A stretch of 18,054 nt of DNA, from positions 1 to 18,054 of the forward strand of contig CAJMMY010000006.1 in NCBI GenBank assembly GCA_905214605.1, in the 5' to 3' direction. The position numbers and the translations under genes were made by a program. Of this stretch, positions 6,021 to 14,203 are shown piece after piece (position 1 is the stretch's first letter; each line of letters starts with the position of its first letter). The DNA comes from an uncultured bacterium. GTDB lineage: Bacteria; Bacillota_A; Clostridia; Oscillospirales; Oscillospiraceae. Under the pieces are notes generated by a model. The model searched no databases. It worked only from the letters and a program-made list of their open reading frames with translations, and had not been told where the DNA came from.

Positions 6021-6494
6021 ATGGAAAAGAAACAGTATCATTTTAATTGGTTCGACGCGTTTGTCTGCCTGCTGTTGGCCGTTTTGGTCGCAGGCGCCTT
6101 CTTCAAATTCGCCGTTTCCGACAAAACCGCCTCCGCCGGCGCAGCGGATACCATCACCTACACCGTGCAGGTTCCTGCAGGAAAAGAGAGCACCATTGAC
6201 GGCATCCGCGTCGGAGACACGCTGTATGATTCCGATTCCGGCAACGTCATCGGCACCGTGACGAACGTTGCGGCGGAGCCCGCCGAAACGATTATTTCCT
6301 ACCCGGACGGCACCGCCGAATGGGGTACCATTGAAGACCGCTATGACTTGTATCTGACCGTGGAGGGCACCGGTGTGATCACCGCCAGCCGCCAGTATAT
6401 GATTAACAAAACCTACCAGATTAACGTAGGCGCGCAGAAAAATATGAACACCCAGTTCCGTTCCTTCTATGGCCGGATCATGTCCGTATCCTGA
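6021..6494 (+). CDS. DUF4330-like single-span membrane-anchored protein (second of the pair)
   Basis: This 157-residue paralogue of the preceding protein has an aromatic, basic start (MEKKQYHFNWFD), a transmembrane helix at about residues 12-32 and an extracellular beta-rich domain. The same landmarks recur in the same order: RVGDTLYDSDSGNVIGTVTNV, then EDRYDLYLTVEGTG, then YQINVGAQKN and a final GRIMSVS. Identity to the first copy is modest and confined to these landmarks, so the duplication is old and the two may form a heteromer. It begins 2 bases after the upstream stop, with an AAAGGGG ribosome binding site inside that gene. No catalytic residues or known binding motif are seen; function is unknown. 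Confidence 0.74.
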   Translation: MEKKQYHFNWFDAFVCLLLAVLVAGAFFKFAVSDKTASAGAADTITYTVQVPAGKESTIDGIRVGDTLYDSDSGNVIGTVTNVAAEPAETIISYPDGTAEWGTIEDRYDLYLTVEGTGVITASRQYMINKTYQINVGAQKNMNTQFRSFYGRIMSVS

Positions 6495-6506
6495 CGGAGG
6501 CGCAGT

Positions 6507-8714
6507 ATGTCTGAAAAAAGAACCATTCTCATGGCCACCATGGGCATGGACATCGGCGGAGCCGAAACCCATATTGTGGAGCTGAGCAAAGAGCTGAACC
6601 GCCGGGGCTACCGGGTCATCGTAGCCTCCAACGGCGGTGTTTACGTGCCGGAGCTGGAGCAGGCCGGAATCGAATGTGTTTCCGTGCCCATGAACCGCCG
6701 CAGCCCTTGGCCCATGCTCCAATCCCTTGTAAAAATGCGCCGGCTCATCAAAAAAGAGCGGCCCGACGTGGTCCATGCCCATGCCCGGATTCCCGGATTC
6801 CTCTGCGGCATCCTCCACAAATTCATGCATTTCCCCTTTGTCACCACCGCCCACTGGGTCTTTGACACCGGCGGAATTCTGGGCAAACTCACCAACTGGG
6901 GTGAGCGGACCATTGCCGTGTCCGATGATATCAAGGCCTATCTGTGGGATAACTACGGAATCCCCGGAGAGCACGTCACCGTGACCATCAACGGCATTGA
7001 CACGGAGAAGTTTTCTCCCGCGGTGTCCGGCGCCGGGGTGCGGAGGGAGCTGAACATTCCCCCGGACGCAGTGTGCGTGTCCTCCGTCAGCCGTCTGGAC
7101 GACAGCCGCGCCTTTGCCGCCCGGTGTCTGATTGACATTGCGCCCCAGTTGGCCCAGCGTTTCCCCGGTCTGCATTTGCTGATTGCCGGCGGCGGCGATG
7201 TATATGACGAGCTGAAAGCCAAAGCCGATGCCGTCAACGCTCAAGTGGGGTACGAAATGCTCCATCTCCCCGGTGCGCGCACGGACATTAATGAAATCGT
7301 TGCCGCCGGCGACGTATTCGTGGGTGTTTCCCGGGCCGCATTGGAAGCCATGGCCGGAGGCAAAGCCGTGATTATCGCCGGAAACGAAGGCTATCACGGC
7401 ATTTTCGGACCGGAAAAGCTGGACGAGGCCATGTTGGGCAACTTCTGCTGCCGCGGTCTGCCTGCCTGCACCCCGGAGGGGCTGCTGGCCGATTTGACCG
7501 AATTGCTGCAATCCGGCCCGGCGGTTTGGTCCGCGCAGGGCGCCTACAACCGGCAGGTGATTTTCGACCACTACTCCGTGGCCCGCATGGCGGAAGACGC
7601 GCTGACCGCATATCGGCAGGTTTGGCGCAAGAAAACCGCCGTCATTTCCGGTTATTACGGCTATCACAATCTGGGAGACGACGCCATTCTGCTGTCCATT
7701 CGCCGGCGGCTGGCCGCATTGTCCGACGACGTGGAATTGGTGGCCCTGTCCAACGCGCCGGACAGCACGTTGAAAGAATACGATGTGAAAGCCGTACAGC
7801 GGTTTCAGCCCATGCAGGTGCGGAAGGCCATCAAAAATGCGGACCTGCTCATTTCCGGCGGCGGCAGCCTGCTGCAGGACCGGACCAGCACCCGCTCTCT
7901 GATGTATTATCTCACGGTCATTCGCATGGCCCTGCATTATCAAAAGCCCGTGATGCTCTATGCCAACGGCATCGGCCCCGTCAGCAAAAGCAAAAACCGC
8001 CGCCGGGTACAAGCCGTGGTTTCCAAAGCCGACCGCATCACCCTGCGTGATGCCGATTCCCTGCAGGAATTGGAGCAGATGGGTGTGGGCAGCGATGCCA
8101 TGACCGTCACCGCCGACCCGGTGTTCACCCTCAATGGCATTGCTCCCGACGCTGCCCGGGAAATTCTGACCGCCGCAGGAATCCCCACGGACCGGCCCAT
8201 TTTGGCCGTTTCCATGCGGCAGTCCGGCAAAATTGAGCAGGCGGTGCCGGAATTGGCCCGATTCTGCGATGAGGCTGCCAAAACCCACACCGTTTTGTTT
8301 ATTCTCATGCAAACCCCGGCCGACAGCGCCGTAACCGAGAAGATTCGCAGTCAAATGTCCGCGCCCTCTTATGTTTTGGAAACGCCGGGCAAGCCGGAAA
8401 CCATGATGGGTGTCATCGGTCTGTGTAATCTGGTGTTCAGTATGCGGCTGCATACGGTGATTTTCGCCGCCAAGCAGCGGGTGCCCGTGATGGGTCTGGT
8501 GTATGACCCGAAGGTGGCCTCCTATTTGGATTTGCTGAATATGCCCGCCGTGGGCACACCGGAAACCTTCCGGGCAGACGATGCCCTGCGCACCTTTACG
8601 GATTTGGCGGACCATCAGGCAGAATATGCCGCCCGGTTGGACGTCATTGCCCGCAATTTGGAGCAAGCTGCGCAGGAAAACGACCGTCAGCTGGCTGCAT
8701 TGCTGGGATTGTAA
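6507..8714 (+). CDS. csaB: Fusion of a GT4-like glycosyltransferase and CsaB polysaccharide pyruvyltransferase
   Basis: This 735-residue protein has two enzyme halves. Residues 1-370 are GT-B glycosyltransferase: GGAETH (17-22), HAHARIPG (90-97), INGID (161-165) and LEAMAGGKAVI (279-289). The first Glu of E-x7-E is replaced (V272, with E280 kept). Residues 375-735 are CsaB: GYYGYHNLGDDAILLSI (382-398), LLISGGGSLLQD (447-458), YANGIGPVSKSK (485-496) and FSMRLHTVIFA (644-654) with the family His. CsaB adds a pyruvyl ketal from phosphoenolpyruvate to the secondary cell wall polysaccharide, creating the ligand for SLH-domain surface proteins. The fusion should couple sugar addition to pyruvylation. 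The ATG at 6507 follows GGAGG at 6496-6500, 12 bases after the upstream stop. It is the last gene of the operon. The frame is continuous across the join, so this is a real fusion and not read-through. Confidence 0.9.
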   Translation: MSEKRTILMATMGMDIGGAETHIVELSKELNRRGYRVIVASNGGVYVPELEQAGIECVSVPMNRRSPWPMLQSLVKMRRLIKKERPDVVHAHARIPGFLCGILHKFMHFPFVTTAHWVFDTGGILGKLTNWGERTIAVSDDIKAYLWDNYGIPGEHVTVTINGIDTEKFSPAVSGAGVRRELNIPPDAVCVSSVSRLDDSRAFAARCLIDIAPQLAQRFPGLHLLIAGGGDVYDELKAKADAVNAQVGYEMLHLPGARTDINEIVAAGDVFVGVSRAALEAMAGGKAVIIAGNEGYHGIFGPEKLDEAMLGNFCCRGLPACTPEGLLADLTELLQSGPAVWSAQGAYNRQVIFDHYSVARMAEDALTAYRQVWRKKTAVISGYYGYHNLGDDAILLSIRRRLAALSDDVELVALSNAPDSTLKEYDVKAVQRFQPMQVRKAIKNADLLISGGGSLLQDRTSTRSLMYYLTVIRMALHYQKPVMLYANGIGPVSKSKNRRRVQAVVSKADRITLRDADSLQELEQMGVGSDAMTVTADPVFTLNGIAPDAAREILTAAGIPTDRPILAVSMRQSGKIEQAVPELARFCDEAAKTHTVLFILMQTPADSAVTEKIRSQMSAPSYVLETPGKPETMMGVIGLCNLVFSMRLHTVIFAAKQRVPVMGLVYDPKVASYLDLLNMPAVGTPETFRADDALRTFTDLADHQAEYAARLDVIARNLEQAAQENDRQLAALLGL

Positions 8715-8774
8715 GGCAATCCCATTCCCATTTGCCCCGTCAGCGGGGTGCCCTTTCACAATCTCCTTCGGAGA
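8705..8774 (+). other. Three small consecutive hairpins after csaB
   Basis: GGGATTG (8705-8711) pairs with CAATCCC (8717-8723) over the csaB stop codon. CCCCG (8735-8739) pairs with CGGGG (8744-8748) around TCAG. TCTCC (8762-8766) pairs with GGAGA (8770-8774) around TTC. None has a T-run; they precede the main terminator and may stabilise the operon's 3' end. Confidence 0.5.
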
Positions 8775-8788
8775 AAAACAACCCCGGT

Positions 8789-8834
8789 CTGCTGCAGGAT
8801 TGTACGGTATCCAATCCCGCAGCAGGCTCTTTTT
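8789..8834 (+). terminator. Rho-independent terminator of the polysaccharide operon
   Basis: CTGCTGCAGGATTG (8789-8802) pairs with CAATCCCGCAGCAG (8812-8825), 14 bases per arm with one A/C mismatch, around a 9-base loop. GCTC and a TTTTT run (8830-8834) follow. Confidence 0.85.
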
Positions 8835-8878
8835 ATAAGATTTCCTTGCATTTTTGGACAATATTCATAAAATGAGCA

Positions 8879-8907
8879 TTGAATTTTTTTCAGTATACAT
8901 TTATAAT
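8879..8907 (+). promoter_or_regulatory. Promoter of the activase operon
   Basis: TTGAAT (8879-8884), a 17-base spacer and a consensus TATAAT (8902-8907). The predicted start is near 8914, giving a leader of about 56 bases. The region is strongly AT-rich compared with the flanking genes. Confidence 0.75.
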
Positions 8908-8920
8908 AGGGCGTTATTAT
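8903..8920. promoter_or_regulatory. Inverted repeat over the -10 box and start site (candidate operator)
   Basis: ATAATA (8903-8908) and TATTAT (8915-8920) are perfect inverted arms around GGGCGT. The repeat overlaps five of the six -10 bases and the predicted start, a classic repressor position, but the arms are short and AT-only. Confidence 0.35.
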
Positions 8921-8969
8921 CAAGAAGTATTGCATTGTGACGAAGTGAGGCAGAAAAACAGAAAGTACC

Positions 8970-11923
8970 ATGAAAATTACAAACACGAAAAAATTGGAAA
9001 ATCGGCTGACTTTGGGTGTGGACATCGGCTCCACCACCGCAAAAGTTGTACTGATTGATAACGGAGAAGTTATTTACGAAAAGTATGAGCGCCACCTGTC
9101 TCAGGTGCGCCAGAAAACATTGGAAATGATTCAGGCCATTGAGCCCATGCTCACCGGCCGGGAATTTGCCGTTGCCATTTCCGGCTCCGCCGGATTGGGT
9201 CTGGCTGAGGCTGCCCGGATTCCCTTTGTGCAGGAAGTGTATGCCACCGGCGAGGTGATTCGGGTGCTGGAGCCGGACACCAGCGTGGTCATCGAACTGG
9301 GCGGAGAAGACGCAAAGGTCATCTTCTTCAAGGGCGGCACGGACGAGCGCATGAACGGCACTTGTGCCGGCGGCACCGGCGCTTTCATCGACCAAATGGC
9401 CGTACTGCTGAACATGACCGTGGAAGAAATGGACGCAGCCAGCTTGGAGCACACCCGGCTGTACCCCATCGCCTCCCGCTGCGGCGTGTTCGCAAAAACC
9501 GACATTCAGCCCCTGCTGAATCAGGGCGCCAACAAATCCGACGTAGCCGCCAGCATTTATCAAGCCGTGGTAAACCAGACCATTGCCGGTTTGGCACAGG
9601 GCCGGAAAATTGACGGCAAGGTGATGTTCCTGGGCGGTCCGCTGTACTACTGCAAGGGTCTGCGGGAACGGTTTCAGGAAACCCTCCGGCTGTCCGATGA
9701 AAACGCGGTGTTCCCGGAATACGGCCGATTCGCCGTGGCATTGGGCGCCGCACTGTACGGTGCCGACGGAGAAACTTTTACTTACGAAACTCTGGTGCAG
9801 AATCTGAAGGATTCCGCCTCCCGCATGGGGCAGACCAGTACCCGTCTTGCCCCGCTGTTTGCCACGCCCGCAGAGTATGACGCATTTGTGGAGCGGCACA
9901 AAAAGGCCGTTGTGGAATCCCGGGATATGAACAGCTACACCGGAAAGGCATGGTTGGGCATCGACTGCGGCTCCACCACCACAAAGCTCGCTCTGATTTC
10001 CGAAGACAAAAAGCTGCTGTACACCTATTACAGCTCCAATCGGGGCAACCCGGTGGAAATCGTCCGGGAGCAGCTGATGGAAATCCGCAAACTGTGCGGA
10101 GACCGGATTCAGATTTGCGGCAGCGCCGCCACCGGATACGGCGAGGAATTGATTTGCCACGCATTCAACATTGACGAGGGTGTTGTGGAAACCATCGCCC
10201 ACTACACCGCCGCAAAATATTTCCAGCCCGATGTGGATTTTATTCTGGACATCGGCGGACAGGACATTAAGTGTTTCAAAATTCGCAACGGCGCCATTGA
10301 CTCCATTATGCTCAACGAGGCTTGCTCCTCCGGCTGCGGTTCCTTTATCGAAACCTTTGCCAAGAGCATGGGCTATGACGTGCAGACCTTTGCGGAAAAG
10401 GGTCTGCATGCCACCGCTCCGGTGAATCTGGGCAGCCGCTGCACCGTGTTTATGAACTCTTCCGTGAAACAGAGCCAGAAAGACGGCGCTACCGTGGAGG
10501 ATATTTCCGCGGGTCTGTCTGTTTCCGTAGTGAAAAACGCGCTGTATAAAGTCATTCGCGCCGGCTCCGCGCAGGAGTTGGGCAAAAATATCGTGGTGCA
10601 GGGCGGCACATTCCTGAACGATGCCGTGCTCCGCGCCTTTGAAATGGAACTGGGCGCGCCGGTGATTCGTCCGGCCATTGCCGGTCTGATGGGCGCTTAC
10701 GGCGCGGCGCTCCATGCCATGCGGTTCTCCCAGAGCAAAACCATTTCTCTGGCGGAGCTGGAGCAGTTCAGCCATCAGTCCACACAGTCGGTTTGTCAGG
10801 GCTGCGGAAACCACTGCCATCTGACCATCAACATTTTCCAGGACGGCCGCCGTTTTATTTCCGGCAACCAGTGTCAGAAAATGGTGGGCGGCAAAACGGA
10901 AGAGCTGCCGAATCTCTATCAGTTCAAGCGGGACGCCCTGATGGGTCTGAAATCCGTTCCCGGGGAGCGAGGCAAACTGGGTCTGCCCTTGGCATTGGGT
11001 ATGTATGAACTGGCCCCCTTGTGGCATACGATTTTCACAGAGCTGGGTTACGATGTGGTGCTGTCCGGTCTTTCCACCCGACAGACTTACGAAAAAGGAC
11101 AGTTCTCCATTCCCTCCGATACCGCCTGCTATCCGGCAAAAATTATGCACGGCCATATTGAGCAGTTGATTGAAGACGGCTGCGACACCATTTTCTATCC
11201 CTGCCTGAGCTACAACATCGACGAGCACGACAGCGACAACCACTACAACTGCCCGGTGGTGGCTTATTATGCCGAGCTGTTGGAGGGCAATATGGATTCC
11301 CTGCAAAAAGTGAATTTCCTGGACCCGTTCCTGAGCGTGAACAATCCCAAGGAATTGAGCCGGACGCTGTTCCGTGCTCTGAGCGCAGAGGACCCCACCT
11401 TGACAAAGCGGGAGGTCAAGCGGGCCGTGGACCGGGGATTCGCCGCTTACGAAACCTATATGGCCTCCGTGCGCAATGCCGGCGAAAATGCGCTGGCATT
11501 CGCAAGAGAACACGGCAAACGCATTATGATTCTGGCCGGCCGGCCCTATCATATCGACCCGGAAATCTGCCACGGCATTGATAAACTGGCCAATCAGCTG
11601 GGATTCGTGGTGGTCAGCGAGGACAGCGTGTGCCATCTGGCATCAAAATCCCCCAAGGTTCACGTGCTGAACCAGTGGACTTACCATGCCCGTCTGTACC
11701 GCGCAGCGGAATATGCCTCCGAGCACGATGACACCGAGTTGGTGCAGCTGGTAAGCTTCGGCTGCGGCGTGGACGCCATCACCACCGACGAGGTCCGCTC
11801 CATTCTGGAGGCCCATGATAAGTTCTATACGCAAATCAAAATTGACGAAATCACCAACCTGGGCGCCGTAAAAATTCGGCTGCGCAGTCTGTTGGGTGCT
11901 TTGGAAGATAAGGAGGCCCGGAA

Positions 11924-11927
<4 letters not shown>
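8970..11927 (+). CDS. Double BcrAD/BadFG-type ATPase with DUF2229-like domain (2-hydroxyacyl-CoA dehydratase activase family)
   Basis: This 985-residue protein has three parts. ATPase 1 (about 14-270): LGVDIGSTTAKVVLID (15-30), IELGGEDAKVI, NGTCAGGTGAF with C132, and ASRCGVF with C171. ATPase 2 (about 328-585): LGIDCGSTTTKLALI (329-343), ILDIGGQDIKCF, NEACSSGCGSF with C452/C456, and GSRCTVF with C491. In HgdC-type activases the two equivalent cysteines from each of two subunits hold one [4Fe-4S] cluster, so this single chain could supply a whole cluster site. The DUF2229-like part (about 605-975) begins with VCQGCGNHC (608-616) plus C635 and has further Cys at 720, 745 and 761. The family couples ATP hydrolysis to low-potential electron transfer. 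No good Shine-Dalgarno site precedes the ATG at 8970. The next gene overlaps by 4 bases and should encode the partner. Confidence 0.92.
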
Positions 11928-13246
<1,319 letters not shown>

Positions 13247-13271
13247 ACGTCCCCGCACCCATAATGAATTT

Positions 13272-13308
13272 ACGATGTCTGCGACCCGGTCGCAGACATC
13301 GTTTTTTT
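13272..13308 (+). terminator. Strong rho-independent terminator of the activase operon
   Basis: ACGATGTCTGCGAC (13272-13285) pairs perfectly with the 14 bases at 13289-13302 around a CCG loop, followed by a run of seven T (13302-13308). Confidence 0.95.
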
Positions 13309-13320
13309 GCACTGTTTCAA

Positions 13321-13349
13321 TTGACGCTTTCTTGCTTATTTTGTATAAT
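13321..13349 (+). promoter_or_regulatory. Promoter of the small lipoprotein transcript
   Basis: TTGACG (13321-13326), a 17-base spacer and consensus TATAAT (13344-13349). The predicted start is near 13356, just before an AAAGGAG ribosome binding site at 13360-13366 that belongs to a very short ORF and not to the lipoprotein. Confidence 0.8.
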
Positions 13350-13383
13350 ATATACGAACAAAGGAGAGAGTGATTCCAATGGC

Positions 13384-13425
13384 ATGTTGAAAAAATGGTT
13401 CTTCACCACACAACCACCCACGTAA
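13384..13425 (+). CDS. Possible 13-residue leader peptide
   Basis: After the strong AAAGGAG at 13360-13366 there are three short ORF readings. One is ATG at 13379 giving only M-A-C then stop. Another is GTG at 13370 in the same frame, giving MIPMAC. The third is ATG at 13384 in another frame, giving MLKKWFFTTQPPT and ending with two TAA codons (13423-13428) directly against the lipoprotein gene's GGAG. Its last stop touches the next ribosome binding site, so translational coupling is possible. Spacing from the Shine-Dalgarno is 12 bases for the 13379 start and 17 for 13384, both longer than ideal. It may be a leader peptide or a decayed gene start; coding is unproven. Confidence 0.3.
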   Translation: MLKKWFFTTQPPT

Positions 13426-13441
13426 TAAGGAGATGATTCTG

Positions 13442-13747
13442 ATGACGAAGAAACATGTATGTTTGATTTTAGTGCTGTCGATGTGTTTATTTCTAAGCGG
13501 GATGGCATTTGCAGGCTGCGCCGACACCAGTGCCGATGATGATCCTGTTTTTTATCAGGGTACAGATGCCGACTATGTCATTTCCTATGATAAAAAGTCG
13601 AACACCATGACAATTGAGCGCTATGCACAGGACACAGGTGTGAAAGAACGCAGCGCCGTGGGCGATTTGGAGAAAGGAACAGTCACCGTCCAAACCTATA
13701 AAAATGACGGTTCTGTGGAAATACAAGTAATTGAAAATGAACCTTAA
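13442..13747 (+). CDS. Small predicted lipoprotein of unknown function
   Basis: This 101-residue protein has a clear lipoprotein signal: basic start MTKKH, a hydrophobic core LILVLSMCLFLSGMAF and lipobox FAGC with the lipidated Cys at residue 26. The mature part of about 76 residues is acidic at its start (ADTSADDDP). It is probably one small beta domain with alternating strands: YVISYDKKSNTMTIERYA, GDLEKGTVTVQTYKN and GSVEIQVIENEP. The ATG at 13442 is preferred over the in-frame ATG at 13433, because the AAGGAG site (13427-13432) directly abuts the earlier one and lies 9 bases from the later one. No family is recognised. Its codon use is more AT-rich than the neighbouring operons, and it has its own promoter, so it is probably an accessory surface protein. 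Confidence 0.7.
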   Translation: MTKKHVCLILVLSMCLFLSGMAFAGCADTSADDDPVFYQGTDADYVISYDKKSNTMTIERYAQDTGVKERSAVGDLEKGTVTVQTYKNDGSVEIQVIENEP

Positions 13748-13755
13748 ATATGAAT

Positions 13756-13769
13756 CTTGGTATTCCAAG
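13756..13769 (+). other. Small hairpin between the lipoprotein and membrane-protein genes
   Basis: CTTGG (13756-13760) and CCAAG (13765-13769) are perfect arms around TATT, 9 bases after the lipoprotein stop. No T-run follows, so it is not a convincing terminator; the next gene probably shares the transcript. Confidence 0.4.
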
Positions 13770-13798
13770 CAATTCTCAATTTATTATGAATTATGACT

Positions 13799-14065
13799 AT
13801 GCGCTTTAAATCCATTTTTCTGAAAATTTTATATGGGCTCGTATTTTTCTTTCTCACAGTATTGGATCACCTGTTTTTCGGTAGGATTGTCCCTGACTCT
13901 GTCCCGAATTGGTTTTGGCAAGCCTCGGAGGACATCTTGCCCATAGTTCTTATGTCCTGTGCGATTTATTTCCATCCGTTTGCCCAAAACAAATACCTCA
14001 ATTCTGCGATTGCCCTTCTTTTGGCGATATTAGGCGATGCTGTTTATTTGTTTGCTTTCGCTTAA
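13799..14065 (+). CDS. Small hydrophobic membrane protein, unknown
   Basis: This protein of 88 residues (90 if the ATG at 13793 is used) has three hydrophobic stretches. These are about residues 5-27 (FLKILYGLVFFFLTVLDHLF), 43-58 (EDILPIVLMSCAIYF) and 68-88 (NSAIALLLAILGDAVYLFAF). A short loop with PDSVPNWFWQASED joins the first two. No family is recognised. Neither ATG has a visible Shine-Dalgarno sequence, so expression is uncertain, but the consistent membrane topology and the terminator just after the stop support a real gene. It lies 51 bases after the lipoprotein gene with no promoter seen between, so the two are probably co-transcribed. Base composition is as AT-rich as the lipoprotein gene, unlike the flanking GC-rich operons. 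Confidence 0.5.
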   Translation: MRFKSIFLKILYGLVFFFLTVLDHLFFGRIVPDSVPNWFWQASEDILPIVLMSCAIYFHPFAQNKYLNSAIALLLAILGDAVYLFAFA

Positions 14066-14075
14066 ACCGGATTGT

Positions 14076-14106
14076 TCCCCCGAACAAAGTTGTTCGGGGG
14101 ATTTTT
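14076..14106 (+). terminator. Rho-independent terminator after the small membrane protein gene
   Basis: T plus CCCCCGAACA (14076-14086) pairs with TGTTCGGGGG plus A (14091-14101), 11 bp around AAGT, followed by TTTTT (14102-14106). Confidence 0.93.
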
Positions 14107-14119
14107 CTGCCGGTTTCCA

Positions 14120-14147
14120 TTGACTTCCCTATGGAATCGTATATAAT
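14120..14147 (+). promoter_or_regulatory. Promoter of the feo operon
   Basis: TTGACT (14120-14125), a 16-base spacer and consensus TATAAT (14142-14147). The predicted start is near 14154, inside a long palindrome, so the promoter should be tightly controlled. Confidence 0.75.
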
Positions 14148-14175
14148 TAGTGTTGGCTAATTAGCCGACACTAAT
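14146..14175. promoter_or_regulatory. 30-bp near-perfect palindrome at the feo start site (DtxR/IdeR-like operator)
   Basis: The two 15-base arms (14146-14160 and 14161-14175) are inverted copies with a single mismatched pair. Each arm contains a TTAG-N6-CTAA unit (14147-14160 and 14161-14174). TTAG/CTAA ends are typical of boxes bound by metal-dependent DtxR/IdeR/MntR-family repressors, which use Fe2+ or Mn2+ as co-repressor. The site overlaps the -10 box and the start, so binding would shut off ferrous-iron uptake when iron is plentiful. The regulator is inferred and not present in the window. Confidence 0.75.
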
Positions 14176-14203
14176 CTGCTGTCGAAAATCGAGGAAAACG
14201 ACA

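Noticed and set aside
5988..8861. Very long minus-strand open frame (about 957 codons) opposite the DUF4330 and csaB genes
   Set aside because: It is a composition effect of GC-rich codons on the other strand. The translation is Gly/His/Gln-rich with no domain, while the plus strand has intact catalytic motifs.
8901..11636. Minus-strand open frame of about 911 codons opposite the activase gene
   Set aside because: Same antisense effect; the plus strand encodes two complete ATPase domains.
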